Assembly: GCA_951804985.1 (NCBI GenBank)
Contig: OX638131.1
Location: forward strand, 1,736,001-1,800,000
Source of the DNA: Dryomyza anilis
Lineage: Eukaryota > Arthropoda > Insecta > Diptera > Dryomyzidae
Length of the DNA: 64,000 nucleotides
Reading direction: 5' to 3'
The notes under the pieces were generated by a model that was not told where the DNA came from, did not search any database, and saw only the letters and a program-made list of their open reading frames with translations. The translations under genes and the position numbers were made by a program. Position 1 is the first letter of the stretch. Every line of letters starts with the position of its first letter. Shown here piece after piece: positions 35,534 through 48,886 of this stretch.

Positions 35534-38346
35534 CTGAAATGGAAAAGCACAATAACCAAATTAATAACAATGTAGATTTGGGCGCATAAACAAATAACAA
35601 ATACTAAAAAAGTGTCACGTATTGACGCTGGTGATGAGATGGAATTGTTGATTCTGGACATGTGAAGTATTTCCCATAATGTACGGCGCTGCACAGACAA
35701 TTAGCCAAATGATGTTCAATATTTAATGTTCGATTAGATCTACGGCAACGCGGGGCGTGCAATTTGTACTGCTCGAACGAAAAAAAAAGGAGAACCGAAT
35801 ACTGTGTCCTTGATGTGCACGAACCAAGATGTTTATCTCATGCACCACTTTGTATGTGACGACTCCAACGCCATAGAGCCAGAGCCAGCGACGAAAAGTG
35901 GTCAAAGGAGCAGCACTCATCGAGGGCGTTACCGGCACACAGACACATATATGAGTGAGTGCAGTCTGGCACACACAGGACACACACAGAGCATGTTCGG
36001 CATCAGATAAGCGCAAACAAAAATCCACTTCTGCGAAGGGTGTCATTGGGCGATTGTCAAATGTTGTCCGTTCGTTGTGTGTTGTGTGTTTGTGCGGCAC
36101 GAAATACTGAAAGCTGAAAGCAAATTCATGTGTGCCGCATGGGGATGTGACGCTCATGAAATATGCAGCAAATCACAGGGGCAGCGGCACTCAGCGGCGA
36201 TGACGCTGTTCACTGACATGCCACAATTACAACTATTTGCGTGGCTCAGATTTAATGCAGCGAAAATACAAAAATAATAAAAAATGGTCTGCTTTAAACA
36301 AGATGACCAAGTGGAAGGAGCCAGCTACATTATTTGCAAACTCATTCATTGTTTCAACAATTATTAGTCGACTCACGAGTGATAATTGTTGCGCAAACAA
36401 ACGGACTAAAGACACTCAAGGGAGGCGCGTTCAAGCTATCGCCCTAAATGAGCTGTTGACATGAAGACAAACAAAAGAGGCGCAAACAAACGCCAAGAAC
36501 TCGATGCATTTAGTAGTGACAAATTTACTACGGGTACAACACCAATATTGACTTAGTTGTGGAGCACACTATTTGGGCACGCGTCTAAAGTGAGCCTAAA
36601 TAAAGTCTTTAATTTATTCTTTAACAAATAGTGCTCATGATCGCTACATCCAAATCTAAGACTGAATTTAGGTTGTTGTGCTACTTGTTTCTGTGATATC
36701 GTCGCATTTGTTCACAATGACTATACGAATTTTCATGCTAGACATTCTTGCATTCAGCAGTAAAGCGGGACTCTATTGATTAATATGTACGATAATCTTT
36801 CGTTGTTCTTTTGTGTCCAATTATTGGCTTGTTAGCGCGACAGTGGACCTCACTTATGCAAGCCACAGCTCAATACAACCCCCATTGATTAATTTAGCTT
36901 GAGTCATTCGGGAAGGGTTATCGCCGCAAATCATTTAAAAACTAATTACAAATGCCCCGTCCAATGTGGAAGTGCCGCTGATGAGGCTCTATTGACATGG
37001 TCGCCGATAAAATCAATGCTGGCACACAGAAGGCGTTAATTAAACCCAGCGGAATTGTTTAATTGTTAAGCGCGATAATTAATGATTGTCGTAACGACAA
37101 AGAAGTGTGCTGGAAAGGTGCTGGCACTAGCACAATGGACGTGTGCTAACACTATCCTCATTAGTTTGACAGACTAATAATATTTTTGATTTTAATTTAT
37201 AGTTAAAGTCTAAATTGGGCACTATACAAAAATTATGGAGCATATTTTGAAAATCCTCTATGTATGAAATGTAAATATTGGAGAGCTAAACTGCTGAGGA
37301 ATTCATAGCACAGAATTGGATTGCATTTGTTATACCGTACAGTAAAAGCGAAACGGAATTTGGTCATCCCTTTGTAACACCCAAAGGGAGATATAGTCCT
37401 CACCTTCTGAATTAATTCCGCGATGTTCGTCTTTGACATAAAAACTGTACCTTGCTATGGGTGTTACAAAGGGATGATCAAATTTCTTTTCGCTTTTACT
37501 GTACGGTATAACAAATGCGATCCAATTCTGTGCAATGAATTCCTCATGAGTTAGATGTCAAATATTTGAATTTCAAACATAAAAGATTTTCATAATAAAC
37601 ATCAGTATGTACCATTTATTCCTCTATAAGTCCGTATATCCGTATTTCTGTCATTGACAGGATAGAGAAATTAGCTAGAGATAGACAACAAAATCTACCG
37701 TAGAGCTCCCTATCTTATTACTAAATAAAACTCAGAATTTAGATTTCTTGTATATCTATGCTGTCTGGTATTAAAAATATGTGGAAACTCTCCACCTTTG
37801 AACCATATTTTGCACATTTTCGTATAGATACCCGATTCCGAGACAACATTTTTGGCATTTTTCTGGAATATTTCAGTCATATTTCCGCCACACAGATATA
37901 TGACATATTTAGTGAATGTTGTAAAATTTTGCGGCTTGTGATACAAATTCCGCCTTTGTCTGTTTGGAATATGTTTAAGAAATGTTTCGAAACTGCCGCG
38001 ACTCTTCCAAAAATTTAACGTAAACATTTTAACGTAAGAATTGTTTTTTATTAAACAAATTGCAATATTTTATGGTAAAACATAAAAATAATGTTTTTTC
38101 GGATTAGACCAACTATAGCATTTATAATTCTTACTTTCTTTCTTATTCCAGCTAACAAAATGTTCCTACCTCTAATATTTATGATGTGACCTAATCATAT
38201 TTATTGGGTTTAAATTGAAATCGCGTATTCTGGAACACCCATTCGATTTATTTGAAAATTTAATAAGATTTTGTTCGGAATTTGGAATATGTGGATCATA
38301 TAATTCCTGACCATGTCTTTGTAAAACTCTTAAAACTTTTACTCAC
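35534..38346 (-). other. ham: hamlet intron D-E (2.8 kb)
   Basis: Mostly unique-looking sequence of mixed composition without tandem arrays; it carries the long hairpin at 37,295-37,546. Relative freedom from repeats may reflect regulatory constraint, which is inference. Confidence 0.7.
37295..37546. repeat. long inverted repeat (two 88-bp arms, 76-bp loop)
   Basis: Left arm 37,295-37,382 (TGAGGAATTCATAGCACAG through CCCTTTGTAACACC) is mirrored by 37,459-37,546 (GGTGTTACAAAGGGATGATC through GCAATGAATTCCTCA) with few mismatches. In the hamlet transcript it would fold into a long stem. Confidence 0.88.
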
Positions 38347-38512
38347 CGATCTAAATCACTGTATGTCTTATCACAAACTTCACAACGTATATCGAAACCG
38401 TGCTCGTCGTCCGAAAATTCCGGATCTGCCTGTTCGGAATACTGTTTCTCGCGTTCGCTATTGGAGTTATTGAATTCGTCGTCGCCGGTGGTGTTGCCGC
38501 TGTACTGAGATC
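38347..38512 (-). CDS. ham: hamlet coding exon D (acidic linker, first half of finger 1)
   Basis: A 166-nt exon. The first two bases complete a Gly codon with exon C, and the last two bases (CG) form Arg with the first base of exon E. It encodes a Ser/Asn/Glu-rich acidic linker (PEFSDDEHG) and then [12 protein letters not shown], the first half of zinc finger 1. The finger is completed in exon E ([12 protein letters not shown]), so the intron interrupts a C2H2 finger. Acceptor tcttgcag, donor gtgagt. The clean split-codon phase at both ends is strong support. Confidence 0.9.
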
Positions 38513-40439
38513 CTGCAAGAAGAGAAGAGAAAAAACCAAAACCATTTTAGAAACAGTTAAACAATAAGTTGCAATAATAGGGAACTTAATTATTATATCT
38601 GGCTGTAATTTAGCGTTTTCAACACGTTTACAAATTATGATTTATGTCAAACGCCCGAGGAAGATTTTACAACAGCTGCTGCTGATGCCGATGCTGCTGC
38701 CGCAGATGCATAGCACAAATTGGTAGTTGCAAAAACAATTTTAAGGCTAGACAAAGGTCAATTGACCATAACTGCCGCCCACAATAGCAGCAACCAGAAG
38801 AGGCAACAAAAAGCGGCAACTGACGATCAGCAATTGCGATCAGCAATTTGTGGCAGTTGCGATTGCTGCCCAACGAAGAAGTTGAAGGAGGAGGCCCGGC
38901 CAGTCGGCCAGCCAGCAATGTGGAGGCTGCGTCTGGCACGCCACAGTTGCACTTAAAACGCAGATGAAAAACTTGAACCGTTGTTTTTCGGCGGTAGATT
39001 TTTGGCACTTTGTTGCAGTATGATGCGCCGATATAAATTTTGCAAAAGCCAAACAAAAAAATAAAAAAAGGATGCACAGAAGATTTAAACTTACACAAAA
39101 TTCTATTTATTTTTTATAAAATTATTTCAAGTGTTTCTTTTTTAATTTGAAGAGGCTTCCTTAACACATCCGAACGCTTCCTGTGCCGAAAGACAAGTGC
39201 TTTAATTCAAACAACGCAGTCTGCGAGGAGTCCTTCGACACTCGCCACAGGAGCGCTCGGCCGCACCGGACACCAACACCACCGCAATTCAAACGGAGGT
39301 GTTTTGCATGCGACTCTGTCTGTCAGTCGGTCTATCTATCCGTTTGTTGGTTGCTCTATGTATTGGTAAATCGTGTCACTCATATAGTTCACCTACTACG
39401 CGGGTTAAAAAATGAATAGATAATTACACTAATATGAAGCACCCCTCGCACCGCAGTCGCAACCAACCGTGCCGCTTCACTTTCGCGCCTGCCAACGAAA
39501 CACCTGAATTTGCTGAATTCAATCAAAGGACCTTTGCGAGTTACAACGTTACAACCACCGGGGCAGGCAGCACAGCGCACCTCACTGCCACAGGTGAAGC
39601 ACCAACGACGCAGTCACAACCACTTGTCTATGAGTAACAAACTTCGTCGTCATTCGGGGGTGCTTGACGCGACGCGGTCACTTGCCGGGTGGATGTTTTT
39701 ATGGCTGCACGCATCCCCGGCAAAGGGTCAGTAGTACGCTCGAGGGCACACGTTCGGTTCAGTTTTAATGTGGTTCAAAGTTCCACTGCGTTGACTTCGT
39801 GCACAAAAGTCATATTGCACCGGCAGTGCCAGTGGCAGCGGTAAAGCGCACAGGTGTTGCTTTGGCAATCTTGGTCAATGCAGGTCCTTTTGGCCTGGCC
39901 CATAACAATTATGTGCGTCCTTTTCGTGTGCTTCTGTTGTGACTTGAGCTGCGTAAGAAGGGTCAAAAGTTAAATTATGCAATTGCGCGACATCGGTCGC
40001 GACTTATGGGGTTGCTTAGGCGAAAAGATGTTGCCTTGCTGGAATTTCCCACGCTGCTTGAACTTGACTTTGTGAGTTACCGATGTTCTTTAGAGTAGCA
40101 ACGATGTGCTGTAGAGGAGGCGGTTTCCATACTGCCATATGGCACAAAGAACAATTTGAGGATGGTGGGAATATTTTTAACGAATTTTAATTCTTAAAAG
40201 GAATTTGAAGTTACCACGACTCGGAGTCTTCAGCTGCCTCGAAGATTTTTCGAATTGTTTAGAAATACAAAACTTGATACAGTTTCTCGTCGATTCACGT
40301 CTAAAAGAATTTCGATATAACTTATATAGTACGAGTCTATATATTACGTTATAGTACGGGTGTTTGGACAGTTCTTGTTTCGAAAAAGATGGAGGTTTAT
40401 TCCAGAAAAATGCCTATAACGAGGGGTTATACATTTTTA

Positions 40440-40815
40440 AATCAAAATTAAATTGTTCACTAAAAATTAAATTTTTCTACTAGAAATTCAATTTTGCACT
40501 AAAAATTTAAATTTTCACTAAAAACTAAATTTTTCACTAGAAATTCAATTTTTCACTAAAAATTCAATTTTTCACTAAAAATTTTTTCGCCAAAATTTCA
40601 ATTTTTCGCCAAAAATTAAAATTTTCATTAAAAATTCATTTTTTCACTAAAAATTCAGTTTTTCACTAAAAATTCAGTTTTTCACTAAAAATTTAAATGT
40701 TCACTAAAAATTTAATTTTTGAATAAAAATTCTATTTTACACTAAAAATTAATGTCTCACTAAAAATTACATTTTTCTTTAAAAATTAAAATTTTCGCTA
40801 AAAATTAAATTTTTG
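40440..40815. repeat. minisatellite (CACTAAAAATTCAATTTTT)n
   Basis: About 19 diverged units of roughly 19 bp built on TTTCACTAAAAATTCAA, with insertions and substitutions between units. Both strands are A/T rich and each unit is itself partly palindromic (AAAATT/AATTTT). Confidence 0.88.
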
Positions 40816-41959
40816 TGGAATTGAAAAGGCAGCCTTCCAGCCTATTTTTGGTATGGACAGAAAAGAGGCAACTTTTGATACAAAGTACACCATTGTCTGC
40901 CAAAAAAAAACTGTTTCGAAATACTGTTTCTAAACTGCCTAGAGTCTTCCAAAAATATTGTCTCGACTGGCATCGATATCAGAAAATTTTTTCTGAGAAT
41001 GAGTACTAGTCTAATACCTCGTTTTATAATTAATTTGGCTATAAAACAAAAATGTGCTTTTCGTTCTACCGCAAGTACTAACGAGACATCAGATATATTG
41101 TGCCGCTGCACTGCACGTGCTCAGCAGAACGCGTTCGACCCAGTAGTCACGCAATCTGTGCATTTGGCCCGCTGCCAACCACAGACCCATTGCACCTTTC
41201 ACCCTGCGTTCCACATGCATGCGCCGTACGCCGCACATTAATCATCGAAAAAATCCCAGCAATCACAACGTCAAATTTTAGTCAATGCGCCTGCGTATTG
41301 ATCGAAAATCAATGACAACTACACTGATACACTGTGCTAACAACACGCCCGGTGCCAATAACAGATTGCGCGACAACTTAACCCTTTAATGCGTCAATGT
41401 GTCAGACTGCAAATTGAGACGTAATGAGTTGATGACAACGTCACAGTGACACGCGCGCTTCCACTGTACCGTCTGCGAATGCGTGATAAATGATGAAACA
41501 TGTTGCAATGCGATTGATGGATTTCGCTACAGATGCACGCGGCTCCATTGTCATGCGACATGAGACGACGGTGGACGGCGGCCCACGGGCTGCACTGGCA
41601 AAAGGGCTACTATTGTCATTTTTTTGCTCATTGTTTGCGCCAGTCACTTTGGCTGTGCGGCATGTCACTCACTGACGTTAAATACTATTTTATCGGCGTA
41701 GCGTGATTGATGATTACCTGATCGAAGACGCATTCGCTGTTATTAATGACAGTTGCAAAATGTTTATTTTTAATTATTTTATAACATTTTGAGAAAGGAT
41801 TTCCGAATAAAGGGGATATCATTTTGGCCAAGGATTAATTTATAAATATTTCCTGCTTTAACAAAAGTCTGTAAATACTCGTTAAAGAGGAATCTTGTCA
41901 TTCTAAATAAATTTAAAAATGATAGTGAGATTACAAGCTGAAAATAACACTACTCAACA

Positions 41960-42210
41960 CAATTTTCCCTATTGATATCCGTACAACAATTTTATGTAAT
42001 TCGCGGGTGCTTATTTTGACTGCAGTTCTTTATCTATTACGTGACGTTTGTACGAAAATTTCATTCGAAATTTTTCTCAAAAACTAAAACGGAGTATATC
42101 ATAAGATTAAGTATGAGGAAATCATGTTTCCAAAATATATGCAATATGTTTTTTGTATTGAAAATTGATTAGGAATATAAAGGAGTATCAAAATAGTGTT
42201 CAACCCTATT
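41960..42210. repeat. dispersed repeat, family 'TTTTTAGAAT' fragment
   Basis: TTCGCGGGTGCTTATTTTGA and ATTACGTGACGTTTGTACGA match words at about 4,638-4,702; truncated. Confidence 0.4.
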
Positions 42211-42571
42211 CGAAATTTAGCCTATCTTGAATGTTTGATTCAATTCATGGCACTAGTACAATTTCTACTAAGGAAAGGACATATTTTATTATAAAGATGA
42301 AAAAGTACAAAGATGGAAATTTTTTAGGAAGTTGATTATTACTTCAGACCATGCTCTGTATAAACGTAAATCAATTTCTTGGTTATTTAATTCAAAATGC
42401 TATACATATCCAAAAATAGTCTAAAAATTTCAAAGATTTTCGAGTTTAGATCTAAATAGTTTTTATCAAATGTTGTCTATTTTTAATAAATATATGGAGA
42501 ATCTGACACAAGTTTTTATCAAAAGTTGCATATTTTTCGCCAATTCTCAAAATATACCGAGAATCTGTCAT

Positions 42572-42780
42572 ACTCAGAAAAAAATCCTATTAAAATTTGT
42601 CAATAGGACAGTTATTGATTCAATAGTACACAAAATATAAATCTTTTCATATAAACACAAAAACAATTCAATGGAATTTAATAGTATTTTGTGATATTTA
42701 CCCATTTTAATTATAATTTATCCTATTGACCAATTTTAATAGCAAAAAACTATTGATTTTATAGTATTTTTTACTGAGTG
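42572..42780. mobile_element. palindromic MITE, ACTCAGAAAA family, copy 1
   Basis: 209 bp, ACTCAGAAAAAAATCCTATT at the left and TATTTTTTACTGAGTG at the right. Inner mirrored arms read AAATTTGTCAATAGGACAG and CTATTGACCAATTTTAATAG. Confidence 0.82.
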
Positions 42781-44820
42781 CATTGAAATTCTACAAAATT
42801 TGATAACCTGCTATAATTTTCTCACAAACTTCCATTTATCTGTGTATTTGCTGGAAATAGATCGAAATACTCAAGAAAAATACCAGACAGACCCTATAAA
42901 ATTTGTTTGGCAGTCTCAAGGCAGTTTCGAAACATTTTTCCGAAAGATTTAAAGCAGGAAAATACGGTTTTTATCTCCAAATAGTTCGGAATCGACCTAT
43001 TAAATTCCACAAAGAGTTAAATAGTATCAAAGGCAAATAATATTTATGTAATTTTCACTTTAATTCTTGGTTTTCTTTAAATCGATTTTTTTTTTGAATT
43101 AAGTAGGCAATACTTTAAATTTGTATTTGTTTCGAATGTTTTAAAAACCAAGAACTGAGTTCGTAAAATTGTAGCAAATATAAAATATTTGAAAATACAT
43201 GTTCTGCACACCTGGATGTACAGACGACGTTATGAGAAAATGCTCTACTTGACTTGAAAATGTCAGCCCAGATGTCAGACAGGACATAAAGAAGTCGCAC
43301 GATCCTTTTAACTGAGCGTGCTCAGCACAGCGTGAAGAGGGCCATAATGTGCGGCCAGCAACTTGACGTGGCTTGTTGAGGAAAATTTCTGTTAAAATAC
43401 GTTACAAAATTATGCAAGAAAGGACGAGACAAGGACATACAGAGAAGTTAGTCTAATAAGTCACCTGCTAGCTTTCGCGGGAAAATACGTTAATAATTTT
43501 TTGAATTAACGACTGTGAGAAGTAAAATAAAATAGCTGCATGGCCACATGTCAGAACGACACAACGATCGAAATTAAATTTCGAAATTATTTTTATCTGC
43601 GAAATAACAATGAAAAGTGCTGACTTTAGCTCTTATTCCGTGTGTCGTTGCGATGTAAATCAGACAAACGGCCGATCGATGATCAGCGATAATGGCTCGG
43701 TGTCAGCTTAAGAACGGACGGACGCACGAACGGATGACTTGCAGTTGACGCATACGGCAGCAGGATTAAATTCAGGCTTAATTAACAGATTTTAATAGCA
43801 AATGAAAACAACTGCGGTTGCCGCAGAATGCACGCGTGAATGGACCGGAGGACGGACGGACAAATGTTCGTGGGCACATGCGAGACAATTACGCTAAATC
43901 CCCGCACAATCAACGCACAAGCACAACAACGCAATGACTTCATCAGTGTTGCTGCTGCGCCAGGACAAAGGACGAAGGGTGCAATGCGGCCCTCATAAGC
44001 TGTGAACCGCGCGGAATGTCATTTTCATGGCTGCTGCCGTGTTTGGTTATGAGCTTAAAACGTTATGACATGACGGCCACGAGGTATTAATTGCGTTGTA
44101 ATCACGACAGGATCATCAGCGTCATCAGCAGCAGCAGCGCCACGCAACGCAACGCAACGCCACCACCAACCAGCAGCAGCAACAGCAGCCGCCGCCCCTA
44201 TCACACTTTACTACAAAAACAAACAAGAACTAATGACGCAAGCCACGCATGCGCCTCATAATTGCGTTATTTGCGCAGGACCAAATGAGGCGCTGGCTCC
44301 TTTTCCGCATATCCTGCCAACATGTTTCAATTATTATGGGCAGCTTATAATTCATAAGCACAACGCGCTACACAAACGCACGCGTCCTGCGTTAAATCCT
44401 GGCGTATGCAAAAACTCAGGGTGTCGAGGATCGAGGACGGCCGGACTAAAAGGCAAACGTTGTAATCCTTTAGCGTGCGATGCGTATCATATTTTTTAAT
44501 GCTTAAAAGTCGACACTATCAAAAAGGCAGACAGACGATGAGACATGGGACAGGGTGAAAGCAATTACTGGAACATGTTACATAAAACGTAAAATAAAAA
44601 AAATCCTTTCATTAGGGGCACAACGAAGAAAAAAAAGGGATAAAAAAACAAATTTTATAAAAAAGTGTTGAATTGATTTGTTGCGCTTGTGACTATTGCT
44701 AGTTTTTGCTATCATTACGGTAAAACAAATTTTTAAAATAACAAAAAAAAATTAAATTTAAATTATAAAAAAATGTAGAATTTTGGTACTATTCGTTTTT
44801 TTTTTATTTCCCACACTCAC

Positions 44821-44974
44821 CATTTTCACGCTCGCTTTTGTCATCGCCGTGCAGCGAACCTGCATTTCCGGCGCTCACATTCAGAAAGTTCTCGTTCAGT
44901 TGCAGCGGCGTCTTTGGCGCATCGATGCTGATTTCCTCGCCGGCGCCAATATCGCGATTTGTTTCGTACCAGAG
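44821..44974 (-). CDS. ham: hamlet coding exon C (end of PR domain)
   Basis: A 154-nt exon starting at phase 0 and ending after the first base of a codon. It encodes [18 protein letters not shown], the end of the PR domain; the YE..RDI..GEE pattern corresponds to 'YYKVIKDIEPGEELLV' of PRDM3/16. This is followed by a hydrophilic tail ending KSEREN. Acceptor ctctatttccag, donor gtgagt. The preceding intron is a 73-nt mini-intron; the following one is 6.3 kb. PR domains are SET-related but most lack methyltransferase activity; nothing here shows whether this one is active. Confidence 0.92.
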
Positions 44975-45047
44975 CTGGAAATAGAGCGAAAAGAGAAAAA
45001 TATTCATTGAATTGTTAAAATTTATGCTGGACATTTGCAACACTTAC

Positions 45048-45176
45048 ATATCCTGCGACCAGAAAGTTGTTCAGATTTGCCTCCTCGCCAGCGTCCACGG
45101 CGCGTATCTTGCGCAGCCATGTTGATATTTCCGGCATCGGTTCCAGCCAACCACGGAAGTGTGTATTCGCGATGAC
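45048..45176 (-). CDS. ham: hamlet coding exon B (middle of PR domain)
   Basis: A 129-nt, 43-codon, phase 0/0 exon encoding VIANTHFRGW through NNFLVAGY. It continues LAWE from exon A and supplies the middle of the PR domain; STWLRKIRAV corresponds to the conserved 'SWLKYIRVA' stretch of PRDM3/16. The acceptor is a CTT-rich tract ending ctgaag and the donor is gtaagt. The exon sits 8.25 kb downstream of exon A, across an intron filled with palindromic elements, and only 73 nt above exon C. Residues 167-209 of the visible protein. Confidence 0.92.
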
Positions 45177-45439
45177 CTTCAGTGAAGAAGAAGAAGAACA
45201 AGAAGAGAAATAACAATAAGTAAAACGGGAATTTAAATTGAGAAATAAAAGCAACAACAACAATAGGAATGATTGGTTCGCATTGCAGACTGTAGACAGA
45301 GCACAATGTTAAAGAGTAACACACTGTGCTCTAAACGGGCGCGCTCTCTGGTGGCCAGTAGCCGCAGCACTCAACTTTACAGTTATGGTGCGGAGCTCGG
45401 CTAAATTATGTAAGGCTTAACAGAGATGCTGTTGAAAAT

Positions 45440-45831
45440 GTTAAATTTAAATAAAATAAAATCAAATAAATTATTATAAAATAGAATAAAAAAAAAAAAA
45501 ATAAAATAAAGAAAAAAATAAAATAATATAATATAATAAAAATAAAAGTGAAAATGAAAATAAAAATAGAAATAAAATAAAATAAAAATAAATAAATTAA
45601 GTAAAATAAAAAAAATTACAATAAAATAATATCATTTAAAATAAAATAAATATAATAAAAATGAAATAAAAGTAAAAATAAAATAAAATAAAATAAAATA
45701 AAATAAAATAAAATAAAAATAAATACAATACAACAATGAAAATAAAATAAGATAAAACAAAATAATAGAAGAAAGTAGATCAATATTTTAAAAATTAATT
45801 TACTCATAAAAAATTAATATTTAAATTATTA

Positions 45832-45879
<48 letters not shown>

Positions 45880-45960
45880 GTAAATAAATAAACAAATAAA
45901 AATGTAAAGATTTAAATCAATTATTAAATGAACAAATAAATACAAAAATTCATAAAAAAT
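45440..45960. repeat. AT microsatellites (AAATA)n, (TAAA)n
   Basis: AAATA runs at about 45,680-45,720 and a TAAA run at about 45,833-45,900 within a larger A/T-only stretch. Confidence 0.92.
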
Positions 45961-46178
45961 TTTATAGGGAACACGGAACAAAAGCAAATAATGATAAATA
46001 AAATAAATATAAATTTATTTAGCACATGCCAAACATCAGGCATTAATTAAAAAAAAACTTAATTAAAAATAGAAAAACTTAATTTTAAAATTGAGGTCAT
46101 TGAAATCAATAATGCACGTTAAAAAATTTTGGAATATTTTTAAACACTTTTTTACACTACAAAACATTACAAATCTAA

Positions 46179-46384
46179 ACTCAGAAAAAATACTATATAA
46201 ACATTGACTATTAAAAATAGTCAATAGGATAAATTATTATCATAATCGGAAAATAGCATTAAATACTAGAAAACACCAAGACATTGCCATTGAGATTATA
46301 TGAAAAGATTTATTTTATGAATACTATTATATAATTGTCCTACTGACCAATTTTAATGGGATTTGAGGGAATTTTTTTCTAGAT
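46179..46384. mobile_element. palindromic MITE, ACTCAGAAAA family, copy 2
   Basis: Starts ACTCAGAAAAAATACTATAT. The right part TGTCCTACTGACCAATTTTA then AATTTTTTTCTAG shows a decayed terminus. Confidence 0.75.
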
Positions 46385-47430
46385 GTAGGTCTAAATTAGA
46401 TTTTTTCTTAAATAGTTTACTACATTTTTTGTATTTTCTAAAGTTAAAATTTAATTATTTTGTTTATGATAAAATGAAACGTAATAATTTTAGTTTAATA
46501 AATAACTCAAGTGCTTCGAATATTGAAATGTATTGGAAACTATTCGAACTATAAACTCTAAATAAATTATTTACTGTAATTTTTATTTATTAAATAATTT
46601 AATTTGATGTGGCACATCATAAAGACAGAGATTTTATCAAAAGCGGTATGTTTTCCGTCAGTTCTCAAAATATTCCCATAATCTGCGTTTAAAATTCTAC
46701 AAAATTTGATAACCTGCTATATGACTGAAACATTACGTAAAAATGTCACAAATTTTGTCTCGTGACCCTAGAAAAATTATTTGGCAGGTTTAAGACAGTT
46801 TAGAAACATTTTTTCGAAAGATTTTAAGCAGTAAAAAACAGTATTTATCAAATGCGACCTATTTTCTATACGTTTTTAAATATTTCGGGAATCTGTTTTT
46901 TTTTTAATTCCATAAATAATTAAATAGTATCAAAGTCATATTATATTTACGTAATTTTCAGTTTATTTCGTGGTTATTGTTAATGATACATCGCATATCA
47001 AATATTCTGCAAAATCCCTAACAAAATTTACTGAGTTCTTTATAACTTAGTGAATTTAAGTTCTTCTTAATTTTTAATTTAGTTTTTTTTTTATTAATGC
47101 TTGATTGTTTGACATTTATCTAAGTAAACTTCTTACAAAAGTTCAGAATTACATATCCAAAAAATGTTTTGATTTTATATAATAAAATGTTTAATATCTG
47201 ATACAACACACACAGTGAATAGAATTTTGTCAACTGTCTTTGGAAGAGAATTTTTATTAGCAGTCCTTTTGTTACTTTTGACAAAATCCCTTGGTTAAAA
47301 TTGCAAATTACAAATAACATTTATTTTTAAGTGAAAACAAACAGAAGTAGGGAGTGCTGACTCTACATTCGATGATTTCAAAATATATCTATTTTTTTTT
47401 TTTGATAAATTCGTGTATTGAATAAAATCT

Positions 47431-47655
47431 ACACGCAGAGAAAAAAATTGTTTGCAGCAAACATAATATATTTGCAATCGTGAATATGATGAATTTAATT
47501 GGATTTTACTTTTAATTAAATTTTTTGAAATTATTTTATTTGACATATCGTTATTTATATTGTTATTAACATATTTATTTTAAAATCTTGAAAATTCATG
47601 TAAGTAACGTGTAACATAATATGTTTGCTGCAAAACATAATTTTTTCCTGTGTGT
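47431..47655. mobile_element. palindromic MITE, TTTGCAGCAAAC family
   Basis: 225 bp, with left end ACACGCAGAGAAAAAAATTG + TTTGCAGCAAACATAATAT and right end ATATGTTTGCTGCAAAACAT + AATTTTTTCCTGTGTGT forming terminal inverted repeats of about 40 bp. Non-coding. Confidence 0.82.
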
Positions 47656-48154
47656 ATATATGGGGCATTTCATGTCAGAACGGCCTAGGTGGCCGGATTT
47701 GGTTCAAACTTGGTTTGTCTAGTACCCATGAGTCTTATAATTTTTGCAAAATATTCGATCTCTTGATGATCCGGTTACCGAATACCAAATTTCAATAGAA
47801 CCTGACTATTTCAAAATAATCACATATTCATCGATTTTTTTAGTAATTACATTGTAATAGTAGGACTAAATGTCAAATGAGGTTTTATAGAGAATTTGAC
47901 GTGCTTTCAAAGTAAAATAGAAATTATTCAGTAATAATTCAATTCAAACATATTTTTTTATTTTAAAATATACTAAACTGGAAAATAATAAAAAATCGTT
48001 GACAGATTTTTAAAAATATAACCTATTAACTTTGAATATCTATCCCATTAGGTTTTTTTGTAAATGCACGTCCCATCGCCTTTTCTAATAATCCCATAGC
48101 ATGTGCTTAGCTATTTTTGATTTCAGACGCCTTATGTTTTAGCATAAAAATAAC

Positions 48155-48886
48155 CAGTTGGGAAGGTTAGATCACATGGGAAATTTTAAAGTAGGTGTAA
48201 TTATGATAGTTCGGATTATCAAAATTATAGTCGGTCTAAGCCGACTATAAATACCCTACACATATGTGTGGTTACCATTCAAAGTGATATATAGGTCACC
48301 AGGGTATACGAATCCTGAAAATAACTACAAACATTCAATCGCTGAAGAATTTCCATTCATTTGATACCCATATTTACATATGGGTAGGTGTACCGAATAT
48401 CGATTTCTTTTTTGGTGAACCACAAGTCTTTTCGCCGGAAAACATTATTATCATGTATTTGAGCATGATGTCAATATATATTTGACCAACAAAGTTTACC
48501 TAAGCACGTATACAGTAAAATTGATCTGTATATGTACATTTTATATGTGGTATTTGAACATAAGTGGTCGGATCATAGGTCACAATGGACCGATCTCGCC
48601 AATTTTTTCGCACATACAGCGTAGGTATATTAGTAATCTAAGTTATAAGTTTCATTTATCTAGCTCTTCAATTTTAAAAGTCTTAGGGATTTCAACAGAC
48701 AGACAGACGGACAGACAGACGGACAGACAGACAGACGGACAGACGGACATCGCTAAATCGACTCAGGAGGTCATGCTGATCAAGAATATATATACTTTTC
48801 CATACCGGAGATGCTTCCTTCTGGGTGTTACAAACGGCGTACCAAACTGAATATACCCTTTCACTCTTAGTGTAGGGTATAAAAAA
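48155..48886. mobile_element. INE-1/DINE-1-like element, copy 1
   Basis: Contains a CAGACAGACGGACAGACAGA microsatellite followed by ATCGACTCAGGAGGTCATGC, TGATCAAGAATATATATACT and GTGTTACAAACGG, ending in TGTAGGGTATAAA. This order matches the known 3' part of Drosophila INE-1 (a non-autonomous Helitron-like element) as I remember it. The left part (GGTTAGATCACATGGGAAAT, GTCGGTCTAAGCCGACTAT) is shared with the copy at 59.4-60.4 kb. Confidence 0.72.

Larger units (their letters stand above)
38513..44820 (-). other. ham: hamlet intron C-D (6.3 kb)
   Basis: Contains GC-richer unique blocks (about 38,670-40,140, 41,090-41,720 and 43,600-44,500, the last with CAGCAGCAG runs), a minisatellite at 40,440-40,815, an old dispersed repeat at about 41,960-42,210, and a palindromic element at 42,572-42,780. 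No coding exon recognised. Confidence 0.7.
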
